A DNA stretch of 35,526 nucleotides. Origin: Candidatus Latescibacterota bacterium. GTDB lineage: Bacteria > Latescibacterota > UBA2968. The notes under the pieces are model-generated. The model made no database searches, had not been told where the DNA came from, and saw only the letters and a program-made list of their open reading frames with translations. The number at the start of each line of letters is the position of its first letter. The first letter of the stretch is position 1. The stretch covers positions 1 through 35,526 of the forward strand of contig JAJEHL010000003.1 in the NCBI GenBank assembly GCA_022823725.1. The letters run 5' to 3'. Positions 1 to 7,367 of this stretch are shown here, one piece after another. Position numbers and translations under genes: made by a program.

Positions 1-86
1 GCTAAATCGTTGGCACTACGACCGGATCTGACCAGCGCGACCATTTGCTGGCGAAATGCTGCTGGATATGATCTTTTTCTGCCCAT
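1..86 (-). CDS. IS3-family transposase OrfA, N-terminal fragment
   Basis: Partial gene running off the left edge. The 28 visible residues start MGRKRSYPAAFRQQMVALV and continue RSGRSANDLA. This is the characteristic start of IS3-family OrfA helix-turn-helix proteins (basic start, Y-x-x-x-F-R-x-Q-M-V, then an R-S-G-R-S turn). The start ATG at 86 has a good ribosome-binding site, AAAGGAGT, a few bases upstream. The terminal inverted repeat of the element lies just upstream at about 117-141. OrfA supplies the DNA-binding part of the OrfAB transposase that is made by frameshifting. OrfB would lie outside the window, so activity cannot be judged. Confidence 0.8.
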   Translation of the reverse strand, partial: MGRKRSYPAAFRQQMVALVRSGRSANDL

Positions 87-116
87 TTTGGACTCCTTTC
101 TCTGAAAGAGATAAGT

Positions 117-141
117 TGTCCACTAAAACGGGTCAAGTCCA
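117..141 (-). repeat. Probable terminal inverted repeat of the IS3-family element
   Basis: Read on the minus strand, the 25 bp begin TGGACTTGACCCG and end in TGGACA, directly upstream of the orfA start. IS3-family ends begin with TG and sit at this distance from orfA, so the element boundary is probably at base 141. The partner repeat is outside the window and the target duplication cannot be checked. Confidence 0.55.
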
Positions 142-263
142 CCTTTCCAGAAGACTCATCATATCATAGATTTTCGCCAATAGCTGACCAAAATTTTCAA
201 ATAGCTAACCGACATTTTCAAAAAGACCCGAATACCTTTTATTATACGCCAGAGAAACCGACG

Positions 264-512
264 ATGTCCGTAGAGTCGTTCAGCTTGGAGTGTAAACAGT
301 GGCGTCACGGAATCGGTGACGAATATTTTAGGGGACAAATCTCTATTGACTGTGATACCAATCAGATTTGTGGGGCAATCGAATTTCAAATTCACGCCGA
401 AAATCTATCGAGCCCCGCCAAAAAGGTCCTTCCCATAAGAATCTCAATTAAAAGAGTAAGTACGAGAGACTATGCTCAGGCTCTTATAAAGGATTTATTC
501 AATTCAAGTTAG
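264..512 (+). CDS. Small hypothetical protein, 82 aa
   Basis: I do not recognise this protein. It has no signal peptide or membrane segment. Alternating hydrophobic and polar stretches such as GQISIDCDTNQICGAIEFQI suggest a small beta-rich fold. The ribosome-binding site is weak. Its stop codon (510-512) lies immediately before the next gene, whose Shine-Dalgarno sequence overlaps that stop, so the two may be co-transcribed. Because it begins only about 120 bp from the IS3 end, it could also be the surviving 3' part of a gene cut by that insertion. Confidence 0.45.
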   Translation: MSVESFSLECKQWRHGIGDEYFRGQISIDCDTNQICGAIEFQIHAENLSSPAKKVLPIRISIKRVSTRDYAQALIKDLFNSS

Positions 513-521
513 GTGAGCGGT

Positions 522-1958
522 ATGACGCGATCCGATCTCCACTCCCAAATCGCCCTGGGCGAAGATAGTACCCATCAGTTCAAGGTTGATGTGCGTAATG
601 CTGAATCATTGGCCTCTGAGATGGCGGCGTTTGCCAATTCCAATGGGGGGACAATTTTTATTGGGGTCGCGGATGACGGTACTACACCAGGGCTTGCTAT
701 GGCGGATGTTTCCCGCATCAACCAACTCATAAGCAATGCCGCGAGTCAATTGGTGCGTAGTCCTTTGAACGTGCAGACAGAGAATGTGGCATTGGACAAT
801 GGCTACCTCGTGATTGTGCTAACCGTGCCCAAAGGAATTGACAAACCCTATTTCGATAAGAACGGGGTAATCTGGCTGAAGACTGGGGCGGACAAGCGAC
901 GGGTGAACTCAAAAGAAGAACTGCGTCGGTTGTTCCAGATCTCCGCGCAGTTTTATGCAGATGAATTGCCTACCCAGGCGGGTATTGACAAATTGGATAA
1001 ATTGCGTTTTCGCGATTTTTTGCGCGAGGTTCATAATCAAGATTACCCGGACTCCTCCGAAGAAATGGTTCGTCTGCTCCAAAACATGAATCTCGCCACT
1101 GAGAATGGATATTTGAATCTGGCGGGCGTGCTGATGTTCGCTGAACAGCCAGAGTGGGTTACACCACAGTTTGTTATAAAAGCCATTCGCTATCCCGGCA
1201 ATAAAATTCACGTCACAGACTATATCGATACCGAGGATTTTTCCGGGCCGTTGCCCAAGGTATTTGATGACACTCTGGCTTTTGTCATGCGTAACTTACA
1301 CAAGGTACAGGCTGGGCGCGGCGTAAATGCGCCGGGATTGCCAGAAGTTCCAATAAGTGTGTTCGAAGAGTTGCTGGTCAATGCCCTGGTGCATCGAGAC
1401 TATCTGATAAGTGCGCCAATTCGCCTGTTCATTTTCGACAACCGCATTGAAATCATCAGCCCTGGTCATTTGCCGAACAATCTGACCGTTGAAAAAATCC
1501 TATCCGGCAATTCCAATATCCGCAATCCAATTTTGGTTTCTTATGTGGCCAAGGGGTTGTTGCCCTATCACGGATTGGGTTCTGGAATCAAGCGTGCCCT
1601 GGATGCATGGCCGCAGATCGATTTTGTGGATGATCATGAAGGCAACTTATTCACCGCGACGATTCACCGAAAGCCCATGGGAGAGCTGAGATTGGTGGAA
1701 AGTTCGGAGAAAAGTTCGGAGAAAAGTTCGGAAAAGCATCAAGGTTTAGAAAAAAGTTCGGAGAAAAGTTCGGAGAAAACGGATGTTGAGATTTTGACCA
1801 GACTCGCGGAAAACCCCGACATGACGATTTTTAAGCTCGCTGAAGCACTCAGTGTCACCACGCGCGCTATCGAAAAACAGCTTGCCAAACTTCAAGAACA
1901 AGGACGTCTGCGCCGCGTTGGGCCAGCCAGAGGGGGGTACTGGGAGGTGCTGGATTGA
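522..1958 (+). CDS. AlbA_2 (Schlafen-type) / GHKL ATPase-like regulator with C-terminal winged helix
   Basis: Putative transcriptional regulator of the AlbA_2 plus HATPase_c_4 family, 478 aa. Residues about 10-130 form the AlbA_2 domain (GEDSTHQFK, then MAAFANSNGGTIFIGVADDG). Residues about 283-370 carry the ATPase-like block (FEELLVNALVHRDY, IEIISPGHLP, GLGSGIKRAL). A low-complexity SSEK linker precedes a C-terminal winged helix (LAEALSVTTRAIEKQLAKLQ, about 420-478). I chose ATG 522 because AGGTGA at 511-516 is well placed for it; a GTG at 513 is also in frame. Proteins of this type are common beside mobile or defence genes, but their ligand and target are generally unknown. It is the second gene after an IS3 end. 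Confidence 0.8.
   Translation: MTRSDLHSQIALGEDSTHQFKVDVRNAESLASEMAAFANSNGGTIFIGVADDGTTPGLAMADVSRINQLISNAASQLVRSPLNVQTENVALDNGYLVIVLTVPKGIDKPYFDKNGVIWLKTGADKRRVNSKEELRRLFQISAQFYADELPTQAGIDKLDKLRFRDFLREVHNQDYPDSSEEMVRLLQNMNLATENGYLNLAGVLMFAEQPEWVTPQFVIKAIRYPGNKIHVTDYIDTEDFSGPLPKVFDDTLAFVMRNLHKVQAGRGVNAPGLPEVPISVFEELLVNALVHRDYLISAPIRLFIFDNRIEIISPGHLPNNLTVEKILSGNSNIRNPILVSYVAKGLLPYHGLGSGIKRALDAWPQIDFVDDHEGNLFTATIHRKPMGELRLVESSEKSSEKSSEKHQGLEKSSEKSSEKTDVEILTRLAENPDMTIFKLAEALSVTTRAIEKQLAKLQEQGRLRRVGPARGGYWEVLD
1701..1778 (+). repeat. 12-bp in-frame tandem repeat encoding the SSEK linker
   Basis: The unit AGTTCGGAGAAA occurs three times in tandem at 1701-1736 (the last copy altered) and twice at 1755-1778. 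The two groups are separated by a short diverged segment encoding HQGLEK. Each unit encodes S-S-E-K, so gain or loss of a unit changes linker length without a frameshift. Confidence 0.85.
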
Positions 1959-2032
1959 CCTGCATTACCGTGCATAATTGCCTAAATGCACTGCGTAAGG
2001 CTTTTATACTGAGAAACATCAATGAATAAGGC

Positions 2033-2063
2033 TTGACACCTTGTAGTCAATGCGATATATCAT
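2033..2063 (+). promoter_or_regulatory. Putative sigma70-type promoter before the HNH gene
   Basis: A perfect TTGACA at 2033-2038 is followed by TATATC at 2056-2061 (17-bp spacer) or the closer TATCAT at 2058-2063 (19-bp spacer). It lies about 60 bp upstream of the HNH start and may be the entry point for the trpS-scpAB-rluB-cmk-plsC cluster. It was called by eye; no transcript evidence is available. Confidence 0.5.
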
Positions 2064-2124
2064 GAGGATTTATGGTAGGGAGTGGATGGGAGGAGGCTAA
2101 TCGCTATTTTTGAGGTGTTTTATC

Positions 2125-2652
2125 ATGCCCGTGACAATGCCCACAATACTCAATCAGTCTGTACTGGTGCTCAATCAGAGTTACGAACCACTGCATGTGT
2201 GTTCTGTACGCAGGGCTATTGTGCTGGTCTTTCGAGGTCGCGCTGAAGTTGTTGAAACGTGCGACTCTCGCATCCATACGGTGAGCGATTCATTCCCCGT
2301 GCCGAGTGTGGTGCGTCTGGCTATATATGTGCGCGTACCTCCCAAGCCACTCGCCTTGACCAAGCGCAATATCTTAAAACGCGATGGGTTCCAGTGTCAG
2401 TATTGTGGCATTCGCCGCGGTCCGTTTACCATTGATCATGTGGTGCCGAGGTCCCACAATGGGCGCAATTCATGGGACAATCTGGTGTGCGCCTGCCATC
2501 GGTGCAACAACCGCAAGGGCGACAATACGCCTGCGGAAGCCGGTTTGTCATTATTGCGCAAGCCGCAGTCTCCCAATCGCGTGACCTTTATTCGGCACCA
2601 TATTGGGGTGCCAGACCGTCGCTGGCGGCCCTATCTTTTTATGGATGATTAA
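2125..2652 (+). CDS. HNH endonuclease family protein
   Basis: Small HNH nuclease, 175 aa. The N-terminal half (VLNQSYEPLHVCSVRRAIVL) is the conserved lead-in of the stand-alone HNH_5-type proteins found in many bacterial chromosomes. The HNH core has two zinc Cys pairs: C-Q-Y-C at about 91-94 and C-H-R-C after the catalytic helix. Between them lie the catalytic IDH at about 103-105 and the Asn of NLV. ATG 2125 is preferred over the upstream TTG because GAGGTG at 2112-2117 is a good Shine-Dalgarno sequence for it. Its cellular role is unknown. It lies just 12 bp before trpS and is probably co-transcribed with it, so it looks like a resident gene rather than a mobile one. Confidence 0.85.
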   Translation: MPVTMPTILNQSVLVLNQSYEPLHVCSVRRAIVLVFRGRAEVVETCDSRIHTVSDSFPVPSVVRLAIYVRVPPKPLALTKRNILKRDGFQCQYCGIRRGPFTIDHVVPRSHNGRNSWDNLVCACHRCNNRKGDNTPAEAGLSLLRKPQSPNRVTFIRHHIGVPDRRWRPYLFMDD

Positions 2653-2664
2653 AAGCGGGGATTG

Positions 2665-3732
2665 ATGGAAAAAAAACGAATTTTGACAGGTGATCGGCCC
2701 ACGGGGCGTTTGCATCTCGGGCACTATGTCGGGTCTTTGAAAAACCGCGTGGCCTTGCAAGATGATTACGAGTGCTATTTTTTGGTGGCAGACCTGCACA
2801 TGTTGACCACGCAGCCCCAAAAAGAACACATCGATGCGTTGCGTGAAAATATCTATGAGATGGTATTGGACTATTTGGCTTTGGGAATAGACCCAAAAAA
2901 ATCAACCATTTACCTCCAATCGGCCATTCACGCTGTATATGAAATGAATCTGTTTTTTGAGATGCTCGTTACATTGCCCCGCGTGGCGCGGTTGCCCAGT
3001 GTAAAAGATATGGCACGCGCGGCGAATATGACCGATGAGGCAATTCCATTTGGACTGATTGGGTATCCCGTGCTTCAAAGTGCCGATATTTTGATGCCGC
3101 GCGCACATGTTGTGCCGGTGGGGAAAGACAATGAGGCACACGTTGAAGTGACGCGGGAAATTGCGCGTCGGTTCAACGCGTATTACGGCGATGTATTTCC
3201 CATTCCCGAACTCCTCATGGGCGATGTGCCTACTCTGGTGGGGACCGATGGACAAGCCAAGATGAGCAAAAGTCTCAACAATGCGATTTTTTTGTCTGAC
3301 GATGAAAAGACGGTAGAAAAAAAAGTGCGCGGTATGTACACAGATCCCAATCGCGTTCGCGCAGATATTCCGGGCACTGTTGAAGGCAATCCCGTATTTA
3401 TCTATCACGACGCGTTTAATCCCAATGTCGATGAGGTTGAAGATCTCAAAACCCGCTATCGTCAAGGCCGTGTGGGGGATGTCGAAGTAAAAGATAAATT
3501 GGCTCGCGCGCTCAATGTGTTTCTCGATCCTATCCGCCAACGCCGAACGCATTTTGCGGCGCAGTCGGGTTATATCGAGCAAGTGATTTACGAAGGCACG
3601 ATGAAAACACAAGCGCTTGCACACGAAACGCTTTTGGCTATGAAAAAGGCGATGGGTTTTACCGGCGTATGGAATCGGATTTCTCGCAAAGCGCGAGATA
3701 GAATGAAAAAACAAGAGAAGGAGGCGCGATGA
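2665..3732 (+). CDS. trpS: Tryptophanyl-tRNA synthetase
   Basis: Class I aminoacyl-tRNA synthetase that charges tRNA-Trp in the cytoplasm. The signature HIGH-type motif is GRLHLGH near residues 14-20 in the TrpRS context [15 protein letters not shown]. The KMSKS loop is intact at about 199-203 (AKMSKSLNN). The 355-aa length is normal for bacterial TrpRS. ATG 2665 follows GCGGGG; a TTG one codon earlier is unlikely. The gene overlaps the scpA start by 4 bp (ATGA), which implies coupled translation in the trpS-scpA-scpB cluster. Confidence 0.97.
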   Translation: MEKKRILTGDRPTGRLHLGHYVGSLKNRVALQDDYECYFLVADLHMLTTQPQKEHIDALRENIYEMVLDYLALGIDPKKSTIYLQSAIHAVYEMNLFFEMLVTLPRVARLPSVKDMARAANMTDEAIPFGLIGYPVLQSADILMPRAHVVPVGKDNEAHVEVTREIARRFNAYYGDVFPIPELLMGDVPTLVGTDGQAKMSKSLNNAIFLSDDEKTVEKKVRGMYTDPNRVRADIPGTVEGNPVFIYHDAFNPNVDEVEDLKTRYRQGRVGDVEVKDKLARALNVFLDPIRQRRTHFAAQSGYIEQVIYEGTMKTQALAHETLLAMKKAMGFTGVWNRISRKARDRMKKQEKEAR

Positions 3733-4532
3733 TTGCATCCAATTTGACGGCTCGATTCGATCCGGATGCCGCGCCTTATGGCGTGAAGCTCGATTTGTTC
3801 GAAGGCCCACTGGATCTGTTGCTCTTTCTCATTCAAAAAAACGAGATTGATATCTACGATATTCCCATCGCCGATATTACGCGGCAATTTTTAGAATACG
3901 TCGAGATCATCCAGCGATTAAATTTAGAGGTTGCTGGCGATTTTGTCGTGATGGCCGCCACATTGATGCGTATCAAATCGCGCATGTTGTTGCCCTCTGA
4001 TCCAGAGGCAGAGGAGGAAGAAGGTGATCCCCGCGAGGAACTGGTGCGCCGCTTGTTGGAATATCAGCAATTCAGAGAAGTAGCCGCGTGGATGGACGAT
4101 CAGCAGACGGAGTACCGCGATGTTTTTTATCGAGGTACTTCAATAGATCTGGAAGATATTCGGAAGCAACACGAGGCCGAAGCTGGGGAATTTCGTCCCG
4201 TGAGTCTGTTCGAATTGCTCCGTGCCTTTAAGCAAGCGATGGATGCTGCGCCAAAAGTCGATTTTCACGAGGTAACGCGGGTTGATGTGACTACAGAGGA
4301 GCGCGCCGAATACGTGCTCGATGTACTTGAACGACGGCATCAGGTTCCATTTAGTGAACTGATTGCCAGTACACATCGCATTGTGGTGGTAGTGACATTT
4401 GTCGCGTTGCTGGAATTGATGAAAGAGGGAAAAGTTCGCGTTCAACAGACTGATATCGATGGGGAGCTCTGGGTTTATCGCCGAGAGGTTTTAGACACGG
4501 CGTCTTTTGAGGAGACCACAACCGATGTCTGA
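3729..4532 (+). CDS. scpA: Segregation and condensation protein A
   Basis: Kleisin subunit of the bacterial SMC-ScpAB condensin, which bridges SMC heads and helps chromosome segregation. The conserved N-terminal kleisin motif is plain ([20 protein letters not shown], then [14 protein letters not shown]). The C-terminal winged-helix region ends near [16 protein letters not shown]. Its 267 aa match the family. The AAGGAGG-like ribosome-binding site sits in the end of trpS. It overlaps scpB by 8 bp, which suggests the two partners are made in coordinated amounts. Confidence 0.95.
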   Translation: MIASNLTARFDPDAAPYGVKLDLFEGPLDLLLFLIQKNEIDIYDIPIADITRQFLEYVEIIQRLNLEVAGDFVVMAATLMRIKSRMLLPSDPEAEEEEGDPREELVRRLLEYQQFREVAAWMDDQQTEYRDVFYRGTSIDLEDIRKQHEAEAGEFRPVSLFELLRAFKQAMDAAPKVDFHEVTRVDVTTEERAEYVLDVLERRHQVPFSELIASTHRIVVVVTFVALLELMKEGKVRVQQTDIDGELWVYRREVLDTASFEETTTDV

Positions 4533-5271
4533 AAGAGATGACGCACGCGTCGCAAATTTGGCTACCGATGAAGAGGCGCGCAACAAAGGCGTGGTTGAAG
4601 CGTTGTTGATTGCAGCCGATGATCCTCTGGGAGCATCGCGCCTGTCATCGGTTTTAGGACGGGATACTGGCGCAAAAGAGATTCGCGCTTATGTCAATGA
4701 TCTCAATGAAGAATACGCACAGACTGGTCGCAGTTTCAGGGTTGTCGAAGTCGCGGGTGGCTTTCAGTTGGCGGTACACAGCGAATTTGCGCCCTGGATT
4801 CGGCAACTGATGCGCGAAAAAGTCGCCCCCCGGCTTTCGCAAGCTTCCTTGGAAACCCTCGCCATTCTGGCCTTTAAGCAGCCGATTACCAAAGCCGAAG
4901 TCGAGCATATTCGCGGCGTGTCCGTCGATGGCGTTTTGCGGCAATTGATGGAAAAGAGCCTGATCCGTATTTCCGGGCGGTCAGACGCACCTGGACGGCC
5001 CCTGTTATACGGAACGACACGCGATTTTTTGAAGCATTTTGGCCTTAAGACCCTGTCTGATCTGCCCCGGATTCGCGAGTTGGAAGAGTTGCTCCGAGAA
5101 GAAGAGCAACGGGTGGCCGAAGGCAAAGACAGCCCGTTATCGGGCGTGATCAATACCGATGGGAATAGCGAACAGGATGCCCATGACAGAGCGCCTGAAC
5201 CGGTTTCTGGCCCGCGCGGGGGTGGCTTCGCGGCGGGCGAGCGAGCGGTTGATTCAAACGGGCAGCGTTAA
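4525..5271 (+). CDS. scpB: Segregation and condensation protein B
   Basis: Partner of ScpA in the SMC condensin complex; dimeric winged-helix protein, 248 aa. Diagnostic stretches are VVEALLIAADDPLGASRLSSVLG at the start, the SLETLAILAFKQPITKAEVEHIRGV helix-turn-helix and GRPLLYGTTRDFLKHFGL near the end. ATG 4525 is chosen over an upstream in-frame TTG at 4507 because it overlaps the scpA stop by 8 bp and is preceded by GAGGAG. The last ~30 residues are low-complexity and overlap the start of the downstream pseudouridine synthase gene in another frame. Confidence 0.95.
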   Translation: MSERDDARVANLATDEEARNKGVVEALLIAADDPLGASRLSSVLGRDTGAKEIRAYVNDLNEEYAQTGRSFRVVEVAGGFQLAVHSEFAPWIRQLMREKVAPRLSQASLETLAILAFKQPITKAEVEHIRGVSVDGVLRQLMEKSLIRISGRSDAPGRPLLYGTTRDFLKHFGLKTLSDLPRIRELEELLREEEQRVAEGKDSPLSGVINTDGNSEQDAHDRAPEPVSGPRGGGFAAGERAVDSNGQR

Positions 5272-5917
5272 AATAAATGGCGTTGTTGTGACGCATCCGG
5301 GCACGCGAATAAACCCGCGTAGCGATCAGGTATGTGTCAATGGTCGGGCGATCCAATCGGTTGATCGACAAACTTATATTTTATTGCACAAACCCCCGGG
5401 ATATCTGGTATCGGCGCGCGATCCGCATCATGCCCAGACAATTTACAAATTGTTGCGCGGCATTGATGCTCGGGTTTTTCCCGTCGGACGGCTCGATCTG
5501 GATACGCGAGGGGTTTTGTTGTTGATGGACGACGGCGATCTGGCATTTCGATTGACCCATCCGCGGTATGGTGTAAAAAAAGTCTATCGCGCCTGGGTGA
5601 GCGGGCATCCCAGCGAGGCTGTATTGAGAGTACTGCGAGAGGGAATAAAGCTCAATGATGGTATTTCTGCTCCTGCACAGATTCGGGTTATGCGCGCAAG
5701 AGGTGGAGATACACAATTGGAATTAGTGCTGCACGAGGGGCGCAAAAGACAAGTGAAGCGGATGTGCGAAGCGGCAGGACATCGGGTGCAATGTTTAATA
5801 CGCACGCATTTTGCCGGTCTCACGACGCGGCACCTCAAGTTGGGGCAATGGCGGCATCTGACCCAGGCAGAAGTAAAGAGGCTCCGAGAAACGGTTGGGC
5901 TGAACCAGGAACAATGA
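5183..5917 (+). CDS. rluB: Ribosomal large subunit pseudouridine synthase, RluB/RsuA type
   Basis: Isomerises a specific uridine of rRNA to pseudouridine. The N-terminal S4 RNA-binding domain is visible (RLNRFLARAGVASRRASERLI, residues about 3-60). The catalytic domain follows with the active-site Asp in GRLDLDTRGVLLL and the family motif EGRKRQVKRMCEAAGH. Of several in-frame ATGs, 5183 gives the usual family N-terminus (MTERLNRFLARAG) and has AGGA 7 bases upstream. It still overlaps scpB by 89 bp. The RluB versus RsuA/RluE target cannot be settled from sequence alone; clustering with scpAB favours RluB. Confidence 0.9.
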   Translation: MTERLNRFLARAGVASRRASERLIQTGSVKINGVVVTHPGTRINPRSDQVCVNGRAIQSVDRQTYILLHKPPGYLVSARDPHHAQTIYKLLRGIDARVFPVGRLDLDTRGVLLLMDDGDLAFRLTHPRYGVKKVYRAWVSGHPSEAVLRVLREGIKLNDGISAPAQIRVMRARGGDTQLELVLHEGRKRQVKRMCEAAGHRVQCLIRTHFAGLTTRHLKLGQWRHLTQAEVKRLRETVGLNQEQ

Positions 5918-5924
5918 GTAATGT

Positions 5925-6608
5925 ATGCGCGAAAATGGTATTGTTATTGCGATAGATGGCCCGGCTGGTGCTGGCAAGAGCACGACTGCCCGGCTCGTTG
6001 CAGAGCAAATGGGATACCTCTATCTGGATACTGGGGCGATGTATCGCGCCGTAGGGCTGGCGGTCCTGCAACAGGGCGTTGATCCCGATGATGCCGATGG
6101 CGTGACTGCATTGTGCAGTGCGCTCAATATCGCACTTGAGATGCGAGATGGGCAGTTGCAAACCCTGCTAAATGAAAAAAATATATCCGATGCAATTCGC
6201 TCATCTGAAATATCGCAAACTGCGTCTCGCGTAGCTGTCCATCCGGGGGTGCGCGATATGCTCGTTGCATTACAGCGGGCCATGGGGCGGGATGGGGGGA
6301 TTGTTTTAGAAGGTCGAGATACAGGCACTGCTATTTTTCCAGATGCGGAATTGAAAATTTTTCTCGTTGCCGATCCCGCCGAACGCGCGCGGCGACGGCT
6401 CAGAGACCTCGAAAAAAGGGGCGAATCTGCTGTGTTTGAGTCGCTGTTGGACGAAATCCGCATTCGGGATATCCGCGATAGGGAGACGCAGTTACAGCGT
6501 GGTGCGTGGCCCGCATCGGATGCTATATGTATAGATACCACGAGACTGTCAATAGCAGAACAAGTAGATCGGATTGTAGCACTTGCCCAACGGCAAAATA
6601 GGGCGTGA
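5925..6608 (+). CDS. cmk: Cytidylate kinase
   Basis: Phosphorylates CMP and dCMP with ATP in pyrimidine nucleotide recycling. The Walker A P-loop GPAGAGKST lies at about 12-20, followed by LDTGAMYRAVGL, the conserved CMP-binding segment. GRDTGTAIFPDAELKIFLVA and the lid-region Arg cluster (ERARRRLRDLEKRG) are typical. The 227-aa length is that of the standard bacterial enzyme. It begins 7 bp after the rluB stop and is followed directly by plsC, the cmk-plsC-rpsA order seen in many bacteria. Confidence 0.96.
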   Translation: MRENGIVIAIDGPAGAGKSTTARLVAEQMGYLYLDTGAMYRAVGLAVLQQGVDPDDADGVTALCSALNIALEMRDGQLQTLLNEKNISDAIRSSEISQTASRVAVHPGVRDMLVALQRAMGRDGGIVLEGRDTGTAIFPDAELKIFLVADPAERARRRLRDLEKRGESAVFESLLDEIRIRDIRDRETQLQRGAWPASDAICIDTTRLSIAEQVDRIVALAQRQNRA

Positions 6609-7273
6609 ATGGTAAATGGATGGTATCGATGACATTTTATCGCTTTTTCTGGTGGCTGGCCTATGGGCTGGCCGTTATTCTCTTTCGATTACGGGTCGAA
6701 GGGCAGCGTCACATACCCCAGTCGGGTGCTTTGATTTTAGCTGCTAACCACTGTTCTTACGTCGATCCCGTTATTATTGGAGTTGCGGCAGGACGCGAAC
6801 TTTGGTATCTTGCTAAGGCTGAACTCTTTCCTATTCCGTTGCTGGGAAAGTTGATTCACAGGTTGCACGCGATGCCCGTAGATCGGAGCCGTGGAGACCG
6901 CAGCGCATTTTTGGCCTGGACAAGAACTTTGCAGGCAGGTAATTCTGTGCTCATTTTTCCAGAAGGCACGCGCAATAAACGCCCCGGTTTTCTGCGTCCC
7001 CGTTCAGGGGTTGGCATGCTGGTTTATCGCACTCAGGCACCTGTAGTACCCGTATATATTTCGGGTACAGTTAATATCTGGAAAACGGTGGTTGGGCTGG
7101 ATCGGTTGCAGGTGCGATTTGGCAAGCCTATTTTGAGTTGTCCAGAACAATTGCCCGACAGGCGTCGCGACGCCTACAATTTTATCACCCATGAGGTGAT
7201 GCGTCATCTCGCTGTTCTGAAGCGGATGCGGCGGAAAGCCGGCACGGTCGCACCCACTTCTCACAATAGTTAA
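6605..7273 (+). CDS. plsC: 1-acyl-sn-glycerol-3-phosphate acyltransferase
   Basis: Membrane-associated acyltransferase making phosphatidic acid from lysophosphatidic acid. The catalytic HX4D motif is NHCSYVD, and the glycerophosphate-binding motif FPEGTR follows. A hydrophobic N-terminal segment (FYRFFWWLAYGLAVILF) anchors the protein. The GTG at 6605 overlaps the cmk stop by 4 bp; ATGs at 6620 and 6629 are alternative starts, and the last gives the most usual N-terminus (MTFYRFF). The family also includes acyltransferases acting on other lysolipids, so exact substrate preference is inferred. Confidence 0.9.
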   Translation: MNGKWMVSMTFYRFFWWLAYGLAVILFRLRVEGQRHIPQSGALILAANHCSYVDPVIIGVAAGRELWYLAKAELFPIPLLGKLIHRLHAMPVDRSRGDRSAFLAWTRTLQAGNSVLIFPEGTRNKRPGFLRPRSGVGMLVYRTQAPVVPVYISGTVNIWKTVVGLDRLQVRFGKPILSCPEQLPDRRRDAYNFITHEVMRHLAVLKRMRRKAGTVAPTSHNS

Positions 7274-7298
7274 CAATAAGGTGTCGGTACGGTTTGAT

Positions 7299-7327
7299 CG
7301 ACGTTGTTCGTCGTTCTTTTTTTATTA
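7299..7327 (+). terminator. Possible weak intrinsic terminator after plsC
   Basis: A short stem, CGACG (7299-7303) with CGTCG (7309-7313) around a 5-base loop, is followed by a T-rich run (TTCTTTTTTT). The stem has only five pairs, so termination may be partial, letting some transcription reach rpsA. Confidence 0.4.
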
Positions 7328-7367
7328 TTTTGCGCGATTTTTTTTAGCGTGAAAGGAATTATTTGGT

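Noticed and set aside
2902-3810. 302-aa open frame on the minus strand
   Set aside because: Antisense to trpS, which has intact HIGH and KMSKS motifs; the opposite frame has no recognisable domain and no ribosome-binding site.
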